This document shows, piece by piece, positions 9,431 to 19,848 of a stretch of 64,000 nt of DNA. The notes beneath the pieces were generated by a model. That model did no database searches. It was given only the letters and a program-made list of their open reading frames with translations, and was not told where the DNA came from. Made by a program: the position numbers and the translations under genes. The DNA lies in assembly GCA_019247305.1 (NCBI GenBank), contig JAFAPC010000191.1:1-64000 (forward strand). The letters are read 5' to 3'. The DNA comes from Pseudonocardiales bacterium. Lineage in GTDB: Bacteria > Actinomycetota > Actinomycetes > Mycobacteriales > Pseudonocardiaceae. How positions within the stretch are numbered: position 1 is the stretch's first letter; each line of letters opens with the position of its first letter.

Positions 9431-11505
9431 GTCCAGCTCCGGTTGCGGCGGTCGTTGGCCTTATCGACGAAGGTGATCCGCTTCGCCCTGGTGGGGGCCA
9501 GCCGGGCGAGCTCGCGGTAGGCGAGCTCTAGCCGGTCCCGCACGCCGTGCTGGTTGAGCGGGTATTCGAACAGGGTGGCCGGAATCGGTGTGGGTGGCTC
9601 GGCTGGCCACGGTTGGTTGGCGTGCTGCCAGCACAACACGGTCTCGAGCACTTCCGCAATCGCCAGCTCGCGTTGCTGGTCGTCAAGCTTCAGGGTGAGC
9701 AGCTGCTCGGCGGCGGCGAAGAAGTCGGTGACTGGTGGCTGCCCGGCTGGGCATCCACGGGCCCGGGCCAGGATCGCACACAGCCGGGCCGTGTCGGCGT
9801 AGCGGGAGCTCTCCGGCACGGTCTCCAGCGCGGTGGCCGCGCTGGCAATGTTTCCGAGGGCGAACTGGGCCCGGGCCAGCCCAAACGCGGCGCTCACGTA
9901 CGACCGGTCGGTTTGCCACACGGTCGCGTAATGCCGTGCGGCCAGCTCGGCAACACCCTCGCGCTGCGCGCACAGCGCCAGCGCGAGCTTGGGCGCGGCC
10001 TCCCCCGGCAGCGCATCGAGCACCGCAGTGAAGCTGTGCTGGGCGGCCTCGAGGTCGTTGTCGACCAGCGACTTGAGTCCCCGGTACCAGTCGATCCGCC
10101 AGTCACCCGGCTGCTGAACAGCCAGCGCGTCGAGGTCGGCGCCGGTGTCGGGATGGCGCGGCTCGATCCGAACCCGCACCACCCGCAGCCGCGTCTCCAG
10201 CGAGGGGTCGGGTAACGCGGCGAGCACCCGCTCGGTCTCATCAGGACTCTCAGTGCTGATCGTGGCCAGGAGGCCGGCGTGTGGGTCGGCGGGATCGACC
10301 TGCGGGTCGGGCAGGGCCAGCGCCGCCGCAACCGGGTCCGGGTCCACGAGAAGGAAGGTGTCCGGCTCGGTCCCTACCACCCGCAGCTCCGGCCCGAACC
10401 GGACCGAGGCGGCGGGGAACGGCCGGCCCTCCCGCACCGCGCGGATCTCCCGCAACACCCCTTCCAGCTGCTCGGCCATATCCGCTGCGGAGGCGAATCG
10501 CTGGTGCGGATCGGGATTGGTCGCGCGGCGCAGCAGCCCAGCGAAGGACGGGTGGAGGGCTAGCAGCTCTACCTCGTCCGGATCCGGGATCGGTTCGTCG
10601 TCGGGGAACCCCGGGAACGGGAAGCTCAGCACAGCCATCATCCGCGCGATGGCGTACAGATCTGTCGCGACCGACGGACGACCGGATATCGTGATCTGCG
10701 GATCCATGTAGCCAGGCTTGCCCCAAAAGGTCTTATTGTCCTGATCGTCGATCCGGCGGACCGCGCCTAAGTCGATCAGCTTGACAACACCCGTGGAGTA
10801 GATCACGTTGTCCGTGGACACGTCGCAATAGAGCAGGCCGTGCTGCGTGTGCAGGTGCTCCAAGGCAGCCAGCACTTTTAGAGCAAACCCGCAGACGTGA
10901 TCCACCGGCAGGTAAGGATCGCTGTCCGGACGCTCCTGGGATAGCTGCCTGAGCGACTTGCCGGGCAGGTACTCCATCACGATGTAGTTGACATCACGCC
11001 CGGTGAGCGGGTGTGGATGCCGAACCACGTTGAACACGGTGACGATGTTCGGATGGCTGGCACCGGCAAGCGCCTTCAACTCGGCGACCGCAGCCTGGCG
11101 ACTATCTGGATCGTCGGGATCGATCAGACCCTTGAGCACCACCCGGCGGCGCAAGACCCGGCAATCCCACGCCCGATACACCCAGCCCAGCCCGCCATGG
11201 GCGATCGCGCCTTCCACCTCGAACTGGCCGTTGCCGACCAGATCTCCGGGCTGCAGCGGCGGCCGAAAGGAAAACCTGGTCCTACACTGCGGGCAAAAGC
11301 CCTCGACCCGACCAGGCCGGCCATTGCGGGCCCGACCCACCTTCTGACCGCACGTGGGATTCGGACAGAACCGCTTGCGCTCGGACACCTGTGGGTTCTC
11401 CAGCACCGGCGCTATCTGATCGCCGTTGGGTACCTCGGGCAGCGTGATCAGCGATGACCGGCGCAGGCCCCTGGTCACGACCTGCGAGGGCACCGGTCGG
11501 GTCAT
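9427..11505 (-). CDS. pknG: serine/threonine protein kinase PknG-like (rubredoxin-like N-term, kinase, TPR)
   Basis: CPNPTCGQKVG...FCPQC, kinase motifs VVLKGL, YCDVSTDNVIY, IDLGAVRR, TPR C-terminus; next to glnH and glnX as in mycobacteria. Confidence 0.9.
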   Translation of the reverse strand: MTRPVPSQVVTRGLRRSSLITLPEVPNGDQIAPVLENPQVSERKRFCPNPTCGQKVGRARNGRPGRVEGFCPQCRTRFSFRPPLQPGDLVGNGQFEVEGAIAHGGLGWVYRAWDCRVLRRRVVLKGLIDPDDPDSRQAAVAELKALAGASHPNIVTVFNVVRHPHPLTGRDVNYIVMEYLPGKSLRQLSQERPDSDPYLPVDHVCGFALKVLAALEHLHTQHGLLYCDVSTDNVIYSTGVVKLIDLGAVRRIDDQDNKTFWGKPGYMDPQITISGRPSVATDLYAIARMMAVLSFPFPGFPDDEPIPDPDEVELLALHPSFAGLLRRATNPDPHQRFASAADMAEQLEGVLREIRAVREGRPFPAASVRFGPELRVVGTEPDTFLLVDPDPVAAALALPDPQVDPADPHAGLLATISTESPDETERVLAALPDPSLETRLRVVRVRIEPRHPDTGADLDALAVQQPGDWRIDWYRGLKSLVDNDLEAAQHSFTAVLDALPGEAAPKLALALCAQREGVAELAARHYATVWQTDRSYVSAAFGLARAQFALGNIASAATALETVPESSRYADTARLCAILARARGCPAGQPPVTDFFAAAEQLLTLKLDDQQRELAIAEVLETVLCWQHANQPWPAEPPTPIPATLFEYPLNQHGVRDRLELAYRELARLAPTRAKRITFVDKANDRRNRSWT

Positions 11506-11536
11506 GCCAGGTCCCCCGTCGGCTCGGCGACACTCG

Positions 11537-12535
11537 TCATGGCGTCAGTTCCTGGTACTGCGGTGTCGGCGGTGATGGTGGCGGGCCCAGCGGCGTCAGC
11601 CAGTGCTCGTAGCTGGCCCGCCACCGGCCGTCCTGAGCCCGACGCTCCAACACGGCATTGACGAACCGCACCAGGTCCGGCGTCTTTTTCTTGATCACCA
11701 CGCCGTAGGGCTCTGCGGTGAGCCGCAGGTTGACAACCTCGGTCTGGCGATCCTGTTTCACCATGCCAGCCAGCAGGGTGTCGTCGGCCCATACCGCATC
11801 GACCTCACCGAGTTGGAGCAGCATCAGGCATTCCGGCTGGGTGGTCGCGCCAACCAAGATCGGCTTCGATGGGGAGGCCAGGATTGTCGGCACCGATGTC
11901 GCGCCCTGGGCAGCGCAGACCCGCTTGCCCCGTAGATCGTCCAGGCCCTTGATGGTTGAACCGCGATTCACCAACACCTGCTGCGTCCCCTCGTAGTACA
12001 CGGTGCTGAAATCGACCAGCTCACGGCGCGGGCAGGTGATAGTCGCCGCGGCGACCACCAGGTCGACCTGGTCCGACCTTGCGATCTCGAATCGCGTGGC
12101 CTCGTGCACTGGTCGGAACACCACTCGCTCGGGGTTACCGAAGATTGCCCCGGCGATATCCCGCGCAACGTCGATGTCGAATCCCTTCAGCTGCAAGTCC
12201 ACGTCCCGGAAAGACATCGGATAGGTGTCCTCAAGGACGCCGACGGTCAGGTGACCTTGCTGCGCGATTCGGGCCATCGTGGACCCGGCGGGCATCTGAC
12301 CAGGTGCCGGCAGCGGGCCCTGCGGGCGCAGGCTGGCTCGGAGATTGTGCGGGGTGCAGTCCTCCGAGGTAGCTGGTGGCTGCGCGGGTGAGCTCTCCGC
12401 CGCCAGACGTACGGCGGTGATCGGCCTGGGGGTCGCCGTCCCCGGAACCGGGTGATCTGAGCACTGATCGCTGGCCGCCACGGTGAGCATCACGGCGACC
12501 AGTGCCCAGCAGGCGAGCGTGAAACGAGTACTCAT
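11537..12535 (-). CDS. glnH: glutamine/glutamate ABC-type substrate-binding protein GlnH-like
   Basis: SBP family 3 sequence LTVGVLEDTYPMSFRDVDLQLKGFDIDVARDIAGAIFG. Confidence 0.85.
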   Translation of the reverse strand: MSTRFTLACWALVAVMLTVAASDQCSDHPVPGTATPRPITAVRLAAESSPAQPPATSEDCTPHNLRASLRPQGPLPAPGQMPAGSTMARIAQQGHLTVGVLEDTYPMSFRDVDLQLKGFDIDVARDIAGAIFGNPERVVFRPVHEATRFEIARSDQVDLVVAAATITCPRRELVDFSTVYYEGTQQVLVNRGSTIKGLDDLRGKRVCAAQGATSVPTILASPSKPILVGATTQPECLMLLQLGEVDAVWADDTLLAGMVKQDRQTEVVNLRLTAEPYGVVIKKKTPDLVRFVNAVLERRAQDGRWRASYEHWLTPLGPPPSPPTPQYQELTP

Positions 12536-13908
12536 CGGTACTCTTCTAGCCGCTGCTGCACGCCCAAGGCCACCCCAACCACCGCCCCGAGGGTTAACCC
12601 AACGGTGCCGATCGGGAGGCCGGTCAGTGAGCCACGAACGTGGTTCAGATCCTGGGTAAAGGCCCCGTGTTCGTACTCGATGGCAGTGGTGAGCGCTGCG
12701 GTGAGCCGGTCGAACGCCGCAGCCGCGCTGCCTTGATCGGGCTTCAGGGCAGCGTCAACCGCCTTGGTGTACTCGCCGTCGTCGTCCAGCTGCCGGACCT
12801 CCCGGTGTGCTCTCGCGTAACCGAGGGCGCCGTCAACCGCTGCCTGTACCCGCGCTTTGCCTTGCTCGTCGGTGGCGAATTGCCGGGCCGCGCCCAGTGC
12901 GCCGCCAGTCCCCTTGTTCCGTGCGAGCAGCTGCATCTGGGCGTCGAACTCCGGCTCGATGGCAGCAGCGTTGCGATCCACCAGCTCAAGGCTCTCTAAG
13001 GCGCGCGCCTGCAGCGCCGCGATCTGCGCCGGGGCCAGCCCGTCGGACACCGACCGGCTATGTCCGAGTGCGCTAGTCAGCGAGTTGGCCGAGGTCACCC
13101 CCGCGACCGTCCACCACCCCAGGCCGATGAGCACCGCCGCGCTGGCGAGGACCAAGCCGATGTTGCAGACTCGGTGCGTCCGCCGGAACAGGAAGACCTG
13201 TGCAAAGATCAGTCCGGCCAGACTCACCCCGCAGGAGACAAGCGCGACAATCGGAACCGACTCCGCCCGCCGGTAGGCGTCGTCGAGCCGCGCGGCCTGC
13301 CGTTGTTGCAGCTCCGCTGCCTCGGACAGGATCGAGCTCTGCATCAGCTCCGAGGCGTGCCGGAGGTAGGCCACCCCGACCGGGAAACCCTGCCGGTTGT
13401 TTGCCCGGGCCCGCTCGACCAAGCCGGTGTACGTCGGCAGCTGGGTGGTGATGTCAGCGATCCACTTGGCGGTCACCACCTCTCCCTCGGTTTGGGTGTC
13501 GGCCTGCGCCAGGTTCGCCGCCGCGGCGCGCAGGTCGCGTTGATAGCGGGTCAGGAGCTCGTTGGGTTCCACCCCACCGGACAAGTATCCAGCGGCCACC
13601 GTGGCATCCGCATCAGCCAGCGACCGGTACAGCGTGGTGACGTTGGCATTGAGCGGCTCGAGGTGCTCGGCGATGTCGCGAGTGGTGTTCACCCGGACGA
13701 TCGCGGCGTAGACCCCGACGACGCCGGCGAGCAGCACTCCGAGCACGAGGACGATCTGGGCCACCCGGAGTTTGCCGGGCGTGGTGTTCCAGTCGTCGTA
13801 GCGGATCCGACCCACCACCTGGCCAGTCGGCTTGATCTGGCCTGGCGGCGTCCGCCTGATCTCGATGGTCTGCAGGCTCGACTGCACGACAGGTCTCCAG
13901 TCCGTCAC
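12532..13908 (-). CDS. glnX: GlnX-like transmembrane sensor-type protein
   Basis: Multiple TM segments with extracytoplasmic helical region; in the pknG-glnH-glnX order. Confidence 0.75.
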   Translation of the reverse strand: MTDWRPVVQSSLQTIEIRRTPPGQIKPTGQVVGRIRYDDWNTTPGKLRVAQIVLVLGVLLAGVVGVYAAIVRVNTTRDIAEHLEPLNANVTTLYRSLADADATVAAGYLSGGVEPNELLTRYQRDLRAAAANLAQADTQTEGEVVTAKWIADITTQLPTYTGLVERARANNRQGFPVGVAYLRHASELMQSSILSEAAELQQRQAARLDDAYRRAESVPIVALVSCGVSLAGLIFAQVFLFRRTHRVCNIGLVLASAAVLIGLGWWTVAGVTSANSLTSALGHSRSVSDGLAPAQIAALQARALESLELVDRNAAAIEPEFDAQMQLLARNKGTGGALGAARQFATDEQGKARVQAAVDGALGYARAHREVRQLDDDGEYTKAVDAALKPDQGSAAAAFDRLTAALTTAIEYEHGAFTQDLNHVRGSLTGLPIGTVGLTLGAVVGVALGVQQRLEEYR

Positions 13909-13977
13909 CGACCCTCCGCGGATCAGTAGAACTCCATCCCATCACCCTAGCGAGCGGACAGCTCTCATCGCGGGTAT

Positions 13978-15411
13978 TTAAACCCGGATCCGCAGTTCCA
14001 GCACGGCCACCAGCAGAGCCAGGCACACGAACCCGGTCGCGGTGAGCAGAGCCGCGGCGATCGCGTCCGGGTAGCCCGCACGCTGCGACAGCACGCCATA
14101 GAACACTGCGGCCAGCGTGGCCGTCCCGATCGCCGAGCCGATCCGCTGCCCGGTCTGCAGCGCTCCGGCCGCAGCCCCGCCCATCAGGGGTGGCACGCAC
14201 TCCAGGGTCAGCGTGACATTCGGCGAGATCACCGCGCCGCTCCCGATACCCGCCACGAGCAAGGGCAGCGCCGCCGCCCATTGCGCCGACGCTGCGGGTG
14301 CGCCGTGCAGCACCATGGCGCTGCCCACCAGCCCGATCGCGACACCACTGAGCCCCAGCACGGTCACCCAGCGGCCGTACTTGGTCACCAGCCGGCCGGC
14401 TATCGCAGCCGAGGTCGCCGATCCGAGCGCGAACGGCGTCACCGCGAGTCCGGACTGCAGCGGCGTATACCCCAGCCCGCGCTGGAAGTACAGCGCGAAC
14501 ACCAACCAGATCCCGCTGAAGCCGACGAAGTACACCAACCCCAGCGCGGCCCCCGCCGGGTAGCCGGGTGTGGCGGACAGCATGCGGGTGTCCAGCAACG
14601 GCGCCCGGCCGCGTCGCACCATCTCCTGCTCCCAGTGCAGGAACACCACCACCAGCATCGGCGCCACCGCGAACAGCCACCATAGCTGGCGCAGCCCACC
14701 GTCTTCGACCTGCACCAGCGGCAGCAGCAGGCACAGCACGCCGACCCCGAGCAGCACCGCGCCCACCACGTCGATCTGTGCTGCCGAGGCTGCCCGGCGC
14801 GGCGGGGACGGCAGCAGGCGCCAGGTCGCCAGCAGGGCGACCAGGCCGATCGGGACGTTGACGTAGAAGAGCCACCGCCAGCCCTCCTGCTCCCCCGCCG
14901 CGGTGAGGATGAAACCCCCGAGCACCGGTCCGACCGCCGTGGACAACCCGACCGTGGCGCCAAAGACACCGAAAGCCTTACCCCGCTCCGGGCCGTGGAA
15001 CAGCACCTGGATCAGGCCCGTATTCTGCGGGGTGAGCATCCCCGCGGTGACTCCCTGCAGCAGCCGGCCCGCGACCAGCAACTCCGCGCTGGGGGCCGCC
15101 CCGCAGAGCGCGCTGGTCACGACGAACCCGCTCAGCGCGACGAGGAACATCCGCCGCCGGCCCAGGGCGTCGCCCAGCCGCCCGCCCGCCACCAGCACCA
15201 GCCCGAAGGTGAGCGCGTAGCCGGACACCACCCACTGCACCTGCGCCACCGAGGCGCCCAGGCCCCGCTGAATGGAGGGCAGCGCAATGTTCACGATGCT
15301 GACGTCCAACAGAGTCATGAAACCCGCCATCTGGGTCACGGCGAGGGCTCGCCAGCGCTGAGGGTAAGCGATCAGGCTGGTGGTGGGGGCGTCCGGATGA
15401 ATGCTCATCAC
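13978..15411 (-). CDS. MFS transporter, DHA2 (EmrB/QacA) family
   Basis: LDVSIVNIALPSIQRGL, GGRLGDALGRRRMF motifs; about 14 TM. Confidence 0.9.
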   Translation of the reverse strand: MMSIHPDAPTTSLIAYPQRWRALAVTQMAGFMTLLDVSIVNIALPSIQRGLGASVAQVQWVVSGYALTFGLVLVAGGRLGDALGRRRMFLVALSGFVVTSALCGAAPSAELLVAGRLLQGVTAGMLTPQNTGLIQVLFHGPERGKAFGVFGATVGLSTAVGPVLGGFILTAAGEQEGWRWLFYVNVPIGLVALLATWRLLPSPPRRAASAAQIDVVGAVLLGVGVLCLLLPLVQVEDGGLRQLWWLFAVAPMLVVVFLHWEQEMVRRGRAPLLDTRMLSATPGYPAGAALGLVYFVGFSGIWLVFALYFQRGLGYTPLQSGLAVTPFALGSATSAAIAGRLVTKYGRWVTVLGLSGVAIGLVGSAMVLHGAPAASAQWAAALPLLVAGIGSGAVISPNVTLTLECVPPLMGGAAAGALQTGQRIGSAIGTATLAAVFYGVLSQRAGYPDAIAAALLTATGFVCLALLVAVLELRIRV

Positions 15412-15548
15412 CCTATCTTCAGTTCTCGATGCACGTTGCGCGTGCGATGCGGCAGCGTGGGCGGGGTGATGTTCCCCTCCAGCGATGCTGGGGCCGAGGA
15501 GGCACGCTTGGTCGGTTTCACCGGAACTGCAGGCGGGTATTCACAGCT

Positions 15549-15989
15549 GTGGCGGTCCTCAATGGGCGCATCGAGCGCCCACCCGACGTGGTGTGGGCGT
15601 TGCTGGAGGACGGGCATTCCTATGCCGACTGGGTCGTTGGCACCCGGCAGGTCCATGAGGTCGACGACACCTGGCCGGCAGTGGGCTCGCGCCTGCGCTT
15701 CACGGCCGGTTTCGGCCCGTTCACGGTCGAGGACATCACCACCGTCCGGCGGATCGAACCCAAGCGGTCGCTGGAGCTGGAGGCCCACGCGGGATGGTTG
15801 GGCAGCGCCCGGATCTGCTTTGACGTGCGCTCCTGGGGAGAGCACACCCTGGTCATCATCGACGAGCACCCGTTGAGCGGGTTGGGCGCCCGGTGGCACA
15901 ACGCGGTGCTGGAAGTTCTGTTCCGGTTCCGCAACCGCCGCATGCTGGAAAACCTGGACCACGCGGTCAAAAACCGAAGCCAGCGCTAG
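15549..15989 (+). CDS. SRPBCC-family protein
   Basis: GRIERPPDVVWALLEDGHSYADWVVGTRQVHEVDDTWPAVGSRLRF; GTG start chosen inside ORF 15429..15989. Confidence 0.75.
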   Translation: MAVLNGRIERPPDVVWALLEDGHSYADWVVGTRQVHEVDDTWPAVGSRLRFTAGFGPFTVEDITTVRRIEPKRSLELEAHAGWLGSARICFDVRSWGEHTLVIIDEHPLSGLGARWHNAVLEVLFRFRNRRMLENLDHAVKNRSQR

Positions 15990-17593
15990 CGACCGATGGC
16001 GAACCGCACACTGGCCGCGGCCAGCCGCTGGGCGCGCGCCCGGTGACCGCGCAGCGCGGCCCGAGCGGCGTTCGCCCCGCACGCCCCGTGCACCGCACCG
16101 CCGGGGTGGGCCGACGACGAGGCTAGGTAGAGACCGGCGACGGGCGTCTCCGGGCGCCCCAGCCCCGGGGTGGGCCGAAACACCAGTTGCTGATGCAGCG
16201 CGGTGGTGCCACCGTTGATCGCACCGCCGACCAGGTTTGCGTTGTGCTCAGCGAGCTGCGGCGGCGCCGTGACCGTCCGGGCGAGGATCCGGTCCCGGAA
16301 CCCGGGGGCGAACCGCTCGATCTGACGTTCGATGCGGTCGGCGAAGGCCTCCCGATCTCGCTTATCCCAGCTCCCCGAGATTGCATCGTCGCCACCATCG
16401 CCGCGGACCTGCCGCGGCACATGGGTGTAGGCCCACAACGATTCGGTGCCCACTGGTGAGCGGCACGGGTCCGCTGTCGTCATCTGCCCGGCGATCAGGA
16501 ACGGGCGGGCCGGGACGAGTCCCATGGCGATGTGCGCGGTGTACTCCGTCATCTCATCGAGGTCGGCCGCGAGGTGAACCGTGCCGGCACCCGCGACCTC
16601 ACTCGCCGACCAGGGCACCGGCGCGCGCAGCGCCCAGTCGAGCTTGAAGGTGCCGTAGTCCCACTGGAAGCGGCGGATGTCGTCGCGCAGCCGGGGCGGC
16701 AGGTGCTCCCAGCCGACGAGACCGCCGTAGAGGTAGGTGGCCGGGATCGCGGCCAGCACCGCGCGGCGGGCGCGGACGTCCTCGCCGTCGGCGGTGCGGA
16801 CACCGACCGCACGGCCCCGGCGCACCACTACCTCACGGACCGGGGCACCGCAGCGGACCCGAGCGCCCCGGCTCTCCAGCCGGCGCAGGAGCGCGGCGGT
16901 GAGCTGGCCGGCGCCTCCTTGGGGGACCGGGAAACCGAACTGCTGACCCAGCATCGCCATCAGCCATCCGAACAGGGCGCCCCCGTTGGACTCAGGCATC
17001 AGATCAGCATGCAGCGCGGACCCGGCCAGCAGGAGCGATCCGCCGGGTCCGGTGAACTCCTCTTCCACAAGCCGGCGCACCGGCAGCAGCCCAAACCGGG
17101 TGAACCGCAGCAACTCACTCGGTCCCAGCGCCGCCACCAGGCGGGCGCCAGCGCGCACCGGCGGGAACGGCACAAACAGGGCGTCGAGCAACATGGGGCT
17201 GAGCCGCTGCCAGGTCCCGTAGAGTCGTCTCCACGACGCGCCGTCACCGGCGCCCAGGGCGTCTAGCCCAGCCGCTGTCTGGTCCAGGTCCCGCGACAGC
17301 ACGGCGGCGCGCCCGTCGAGCAGCGGGTGCGCGAGCACCACGGGCGCGTGCACCCAGTGCAGCCCGTAACGCTCCAGCTGCAGCGAGCCGAGAGCCCGGG
17401 AGGCCGCGCCGAGGGGGTAGAACGCGCTGCACAGGTCAGTGATGAACTCCGGCGCAGGGCCGGTAGCGCTGCGCACCGCCCCGCCGGGCTCGGGTTGCTC
17501 CTCCAGGACGAGGACGTCCCACCCGGCGTCGGCGAGTACGTTCGCCGCGACCAGCCCGTTGGGCCCGGCGCCAATCACCACGGCATCGACCAC
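15986..17593 (-). CDS. FAD-dependent oxidoreductase (phytoene-desaturase-like)
   Basis: N-terminal VDAVVIGAGPNGLVAANVLADAGWDVLVLEE dinucleotide-binding motif. Confidence 0.88.
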   Translation of the reverse strand: MVDAVVIGAGPNGLVAANVLADAGWDVLVLEEQPEPGGAVRSATGPAPEFITDLCSAFYPLGAASRALGSLQLERYGLHWVHAPVVLAHPLLDGRAAVLSRDLDQTAAGLDALGAGDGASWRRLYGTWQRLSPMLLDALFVPFPPVRAGARLVAALGPSELLRFTRFGLLPVRRLVEEEFTGPGGSLLLAGSALHADLMPESNGGALFGWLMAMLGQQFGFPVPQGGAGQLTAALLRRLESRGARVRCGAPVREVVVRRGRAVGVRTADGEDVRARRAVLAAIPATYLYGGLVGWEHLPPRLRDDIRRFQWDYGTFKLDWALRAPVPWSASEVAGAGTVHLAADLDEMTEYTAHIAMGLVPARPFLIAGQMTTADPCRSPVGTESLWAYTHVPRQVRGDGGDDAISGSWDKRDREAFADRIERQIERFAPGFRDRILARTVTAPPQLAEHNANLVGGAINGGTTALHQQLVFRPTPGLGRPETPVAGLYLASSSAHPGGAVHGACGANAARAALRGHRARAQRLAAASVRFAIGR

Positions 17594-17634
17594 GCGAAGT
17601 GATACCCCCGCCGGGGCTCGGCGAAACGTCGCCC

Positions 17635-19500
17635 TCAGCTGGTGGCGAGGCCGATCGTCAGGAGGGTGACGCCCACCAGCAGCCAGATGACGTAGTCGCC
17701 GAGCTGACCTGAGTGCGCGGTGCGCAGAGCGCGCAACGGCAGGGCCAGCGCGCCCGCGATCCGGCGCACTGGCCGCGGCAGGCGGTCGGGGTACCCGCCG
17801 AGCACGGCCACGAGCAGGGCCAGCAGGGCCGAGAGCACACCGAGGAGCACCCCAGATCGGCTCCAGCTTGTCACCGCGGCGACGGAGGATGTGATCGTCG
17901 GTTGTCCGTCCAACGCAGCGGCGGCGTAGCCACCGGGGTCGAGCAGCTCGTGGGCGGCGTGCTGAGCGTGCGCCGCCAGTCCCGGAACGAGGCCCAACGC
18001 AAGACCACCCAGCAGCAGGGCGACCACGGGCACGAGCATGGTGAGGGGTGCGCGCGCAACGTGGCGGTCGATCTCCGGCTGCTCCTCGGAGCCCTGGGCC
18101 TCGGAGCGCTGGACCTCGGAGCCTTGGGCCTCACCTCGGGTGTCGGGCGGGGAGCCCACATCGAGGAAGACGCGCATCCCCACCCGCAGCACGGCCCCGC
18201 CGGTGAGCGCGGAGACGCCCACGAACAGGACGCTGGCCCACTCGAACCCGGCGTGCGACAGGCCGTCTTCGGCCAGGGTCTTACCCAGCCAGGTGCCAAA
18301 CGGGGGCAGCGCGGCGAGCGCCAGTCCGCCGACGAGGAAGCAGACTCGGGTGATCGGCATGTCGCGGCCTCGGCCGTGCAGTTCGGTTTCCTCGACGCTG
18401 CCCCGGGTATTGAGCAGGATCCCGGTGCACAGGAACAACGCGCCTTTCACCGCGGCATGCCCGAGAACGTAGATGGCCAGTCCCCCAACCGCGGCCGGCT
18501 CGAGCGCGCCGAGCGCGACGAGAAACAGACCGACGTGGCCAACGGTGGAGAAGGCCAGTAACCGTTTAAGGTGTGATTGGGCCACGCACATCACGGCACC
18601 GACCACCGCGGTGGCCACGCCCGCGACCATCAGTACCGGCCGAAGCCGCTCGGCCGGCAGCGCCGGGGACAACGCGGCCGACCAGGTTCGGACCACCCCA
18701 TAAATCCCCAGTTCGACCATCACTCCAGAGAACAGCACACACACCGGCGACGGTGCGACGGCGTGCGCGTCGGCCAACCAGAAATGAAACGGCACCGCAG
18801 CGCCCTTGACCAGGAACCCGGTGAACACCAGCGCGGCAGCCATCAGCACTAGCCAGTCAGGGCTGTGGGCGGCTAAGGCTCGCTGCACCTGTGCGAAACC
18901 CAGCTCCCCGGTCCGCCCATAGATCAACCCGATTCCCAGCAACGAGCAGTAGGCACCGAGTGAATTGATGACCGCGAAGTTGAGTGCGCCTTGCAGCGGC
19001 TTGGCTTCTTCGATTTTGTAACCGGTCAGCACGTAGGCCACCGCGCCCATCAACTCGAAGAACACGAAGGCGTTGAACAAGTCGCCGGTCAGCGCAAAAC
19101 CGACCATGGCCGCCAGAAACAGCAGGATCAGGGTATGAAAGTAGCTCTCCACCTCATCGAAGTAACGCCAGGTGTAGGTCAACGCTGCGGCAACGAGGAC
19201 GGCTACTAGAGTGGCTAGCCCGGCGCCGATCCGATCGACGACGAAGACCACTCCGACGCTGGTTCTGTGGCCGTTAGGCCCAGGCGGGGGTGAGTACCCT
19301 CCCAGCCAGCTGACCACCCGCTGTGAACCGGTGGCCACGAGCAGCATGACCGACCCAGCGAGCACCAGCAGGCAGGTGAGCATGGAGGTCGCATCGGTCA
19401 CTGCACGGGGCACCACCCGGCCCACGGCGGCCAGCGCGGTCGCCGCGACCAGGGGCAACGCCACCATCAGCGGGGGCAGCGCCTCGACCATGGGCGGCAC
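17635..19500 (-). CDS. mnhD: Na+/H+ antiporter subunit D (Mrp/Mnh; NuoN/ND-type)
   Basis: Proton-antiporter family sequence (LTGDLFNAFVFFELMGAVAYVLTGYK..., GAAVPFHFWLADAHAVAPSPV). Confidence 0.88.
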   Translation of the reverse strand: MPPMVEALPPLMVALPLVAATALAAVGRVVPRAVTDATSMLTCLLVLAGSVMLLVATGSQRVVSWLGGYSPPPGPNGHRTSVGVVFVVDRIGAGLATLVAVLVAAALTYTWRYFDEVESYFHTLILLFLAAMVGFALTGDLFNAFVFFELMGAVAYVLTGYKIEEAKPLQGALNFAVINSLGAYCSLLGIGLIYGRTGELGFAQVQRALAAHSPDWLVLMAAALVFTGFLVKGAAVPFHFWLADAHAVAPSPVCVLFSGVMVELGIYGVVRTWSAALSPALPAERLRPVLMVAGVATAVVGAVMCVAQSHLKRLLAFSTVGHVGLFLVALGALEPAAVGGLAIYVLGHAAVKGALFLCTGILLNTRGSVEETELHGRGRDMPITRVCFLVGGLALAALPPFGTWLGKTLAEDGLSHAGFEWASVLFVGVSALTGGAVLRVGMRVFLDVGSPPDTRGEAQGSEVQRSEAQGSEEQPEIDRHVARAPLTMLVPVVALLLGGLALGLVPGLAAHAQHAAHELLDPGGYAAAALDGQPTITSSVAAVTSWSRSGVLLGVLSALLALLVAVLGGYPDRLPRPVRRIAGALALPLRALRTAHSGQLGDYVIWLLVGVTLLTIGLATS

Positions 19501-19503
19501 CGG

Positions 19504-19848
19504 TCAGTTCCGCAGCGCGCGCAGCTCGTCAGGATTCACGGTGCCGTGTCTCTTATGGATCTGGATGGTCAGCGCCAGCAGCACCGCGGTAACCGTCGCC
19601 GACACTACAATATCGGTCAAGGTCAAGGCCTGGACCACCGGATCGACGACCCGGGTCCCGACCGGGACGTCGCCAAAGACCGGTGCGGACGCCCCGGCGC
19701 GAAAGCCAACGGTCAACAGCAGCACATAGGTGGCGGACTGGGTGACGGTCAGGCACGCCACCGTGTGCACGAGGTTGCGGCTGGTCACCATGCCGTAGCA
19801 GCCCAGGAGAAACAGCCAGCCGGCCACCAGGTAGGGCAGCACGCTCAC
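19504..19848 (-). CDS. mnhC: Mrp antiporter subunit C (NuoK-like)
   Basis: VSVLPYLVAGWLFLLGCYGMVTSRNLVHTVACLTVTQSATYVLLL; GTG start inside ORF 19504..20232. Confidence 0.82.
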   Translation of the reverse strand: MSVLPYLVAGWLFLLGCYGMVTSRNLVHTVACLTVTQSATYVLLLTVGFRAGASAPVFGDVPVGTRVVDPVVQALTLTDIVVSATVTAVLLALTIQIHKRHGTVNPDELRALRN

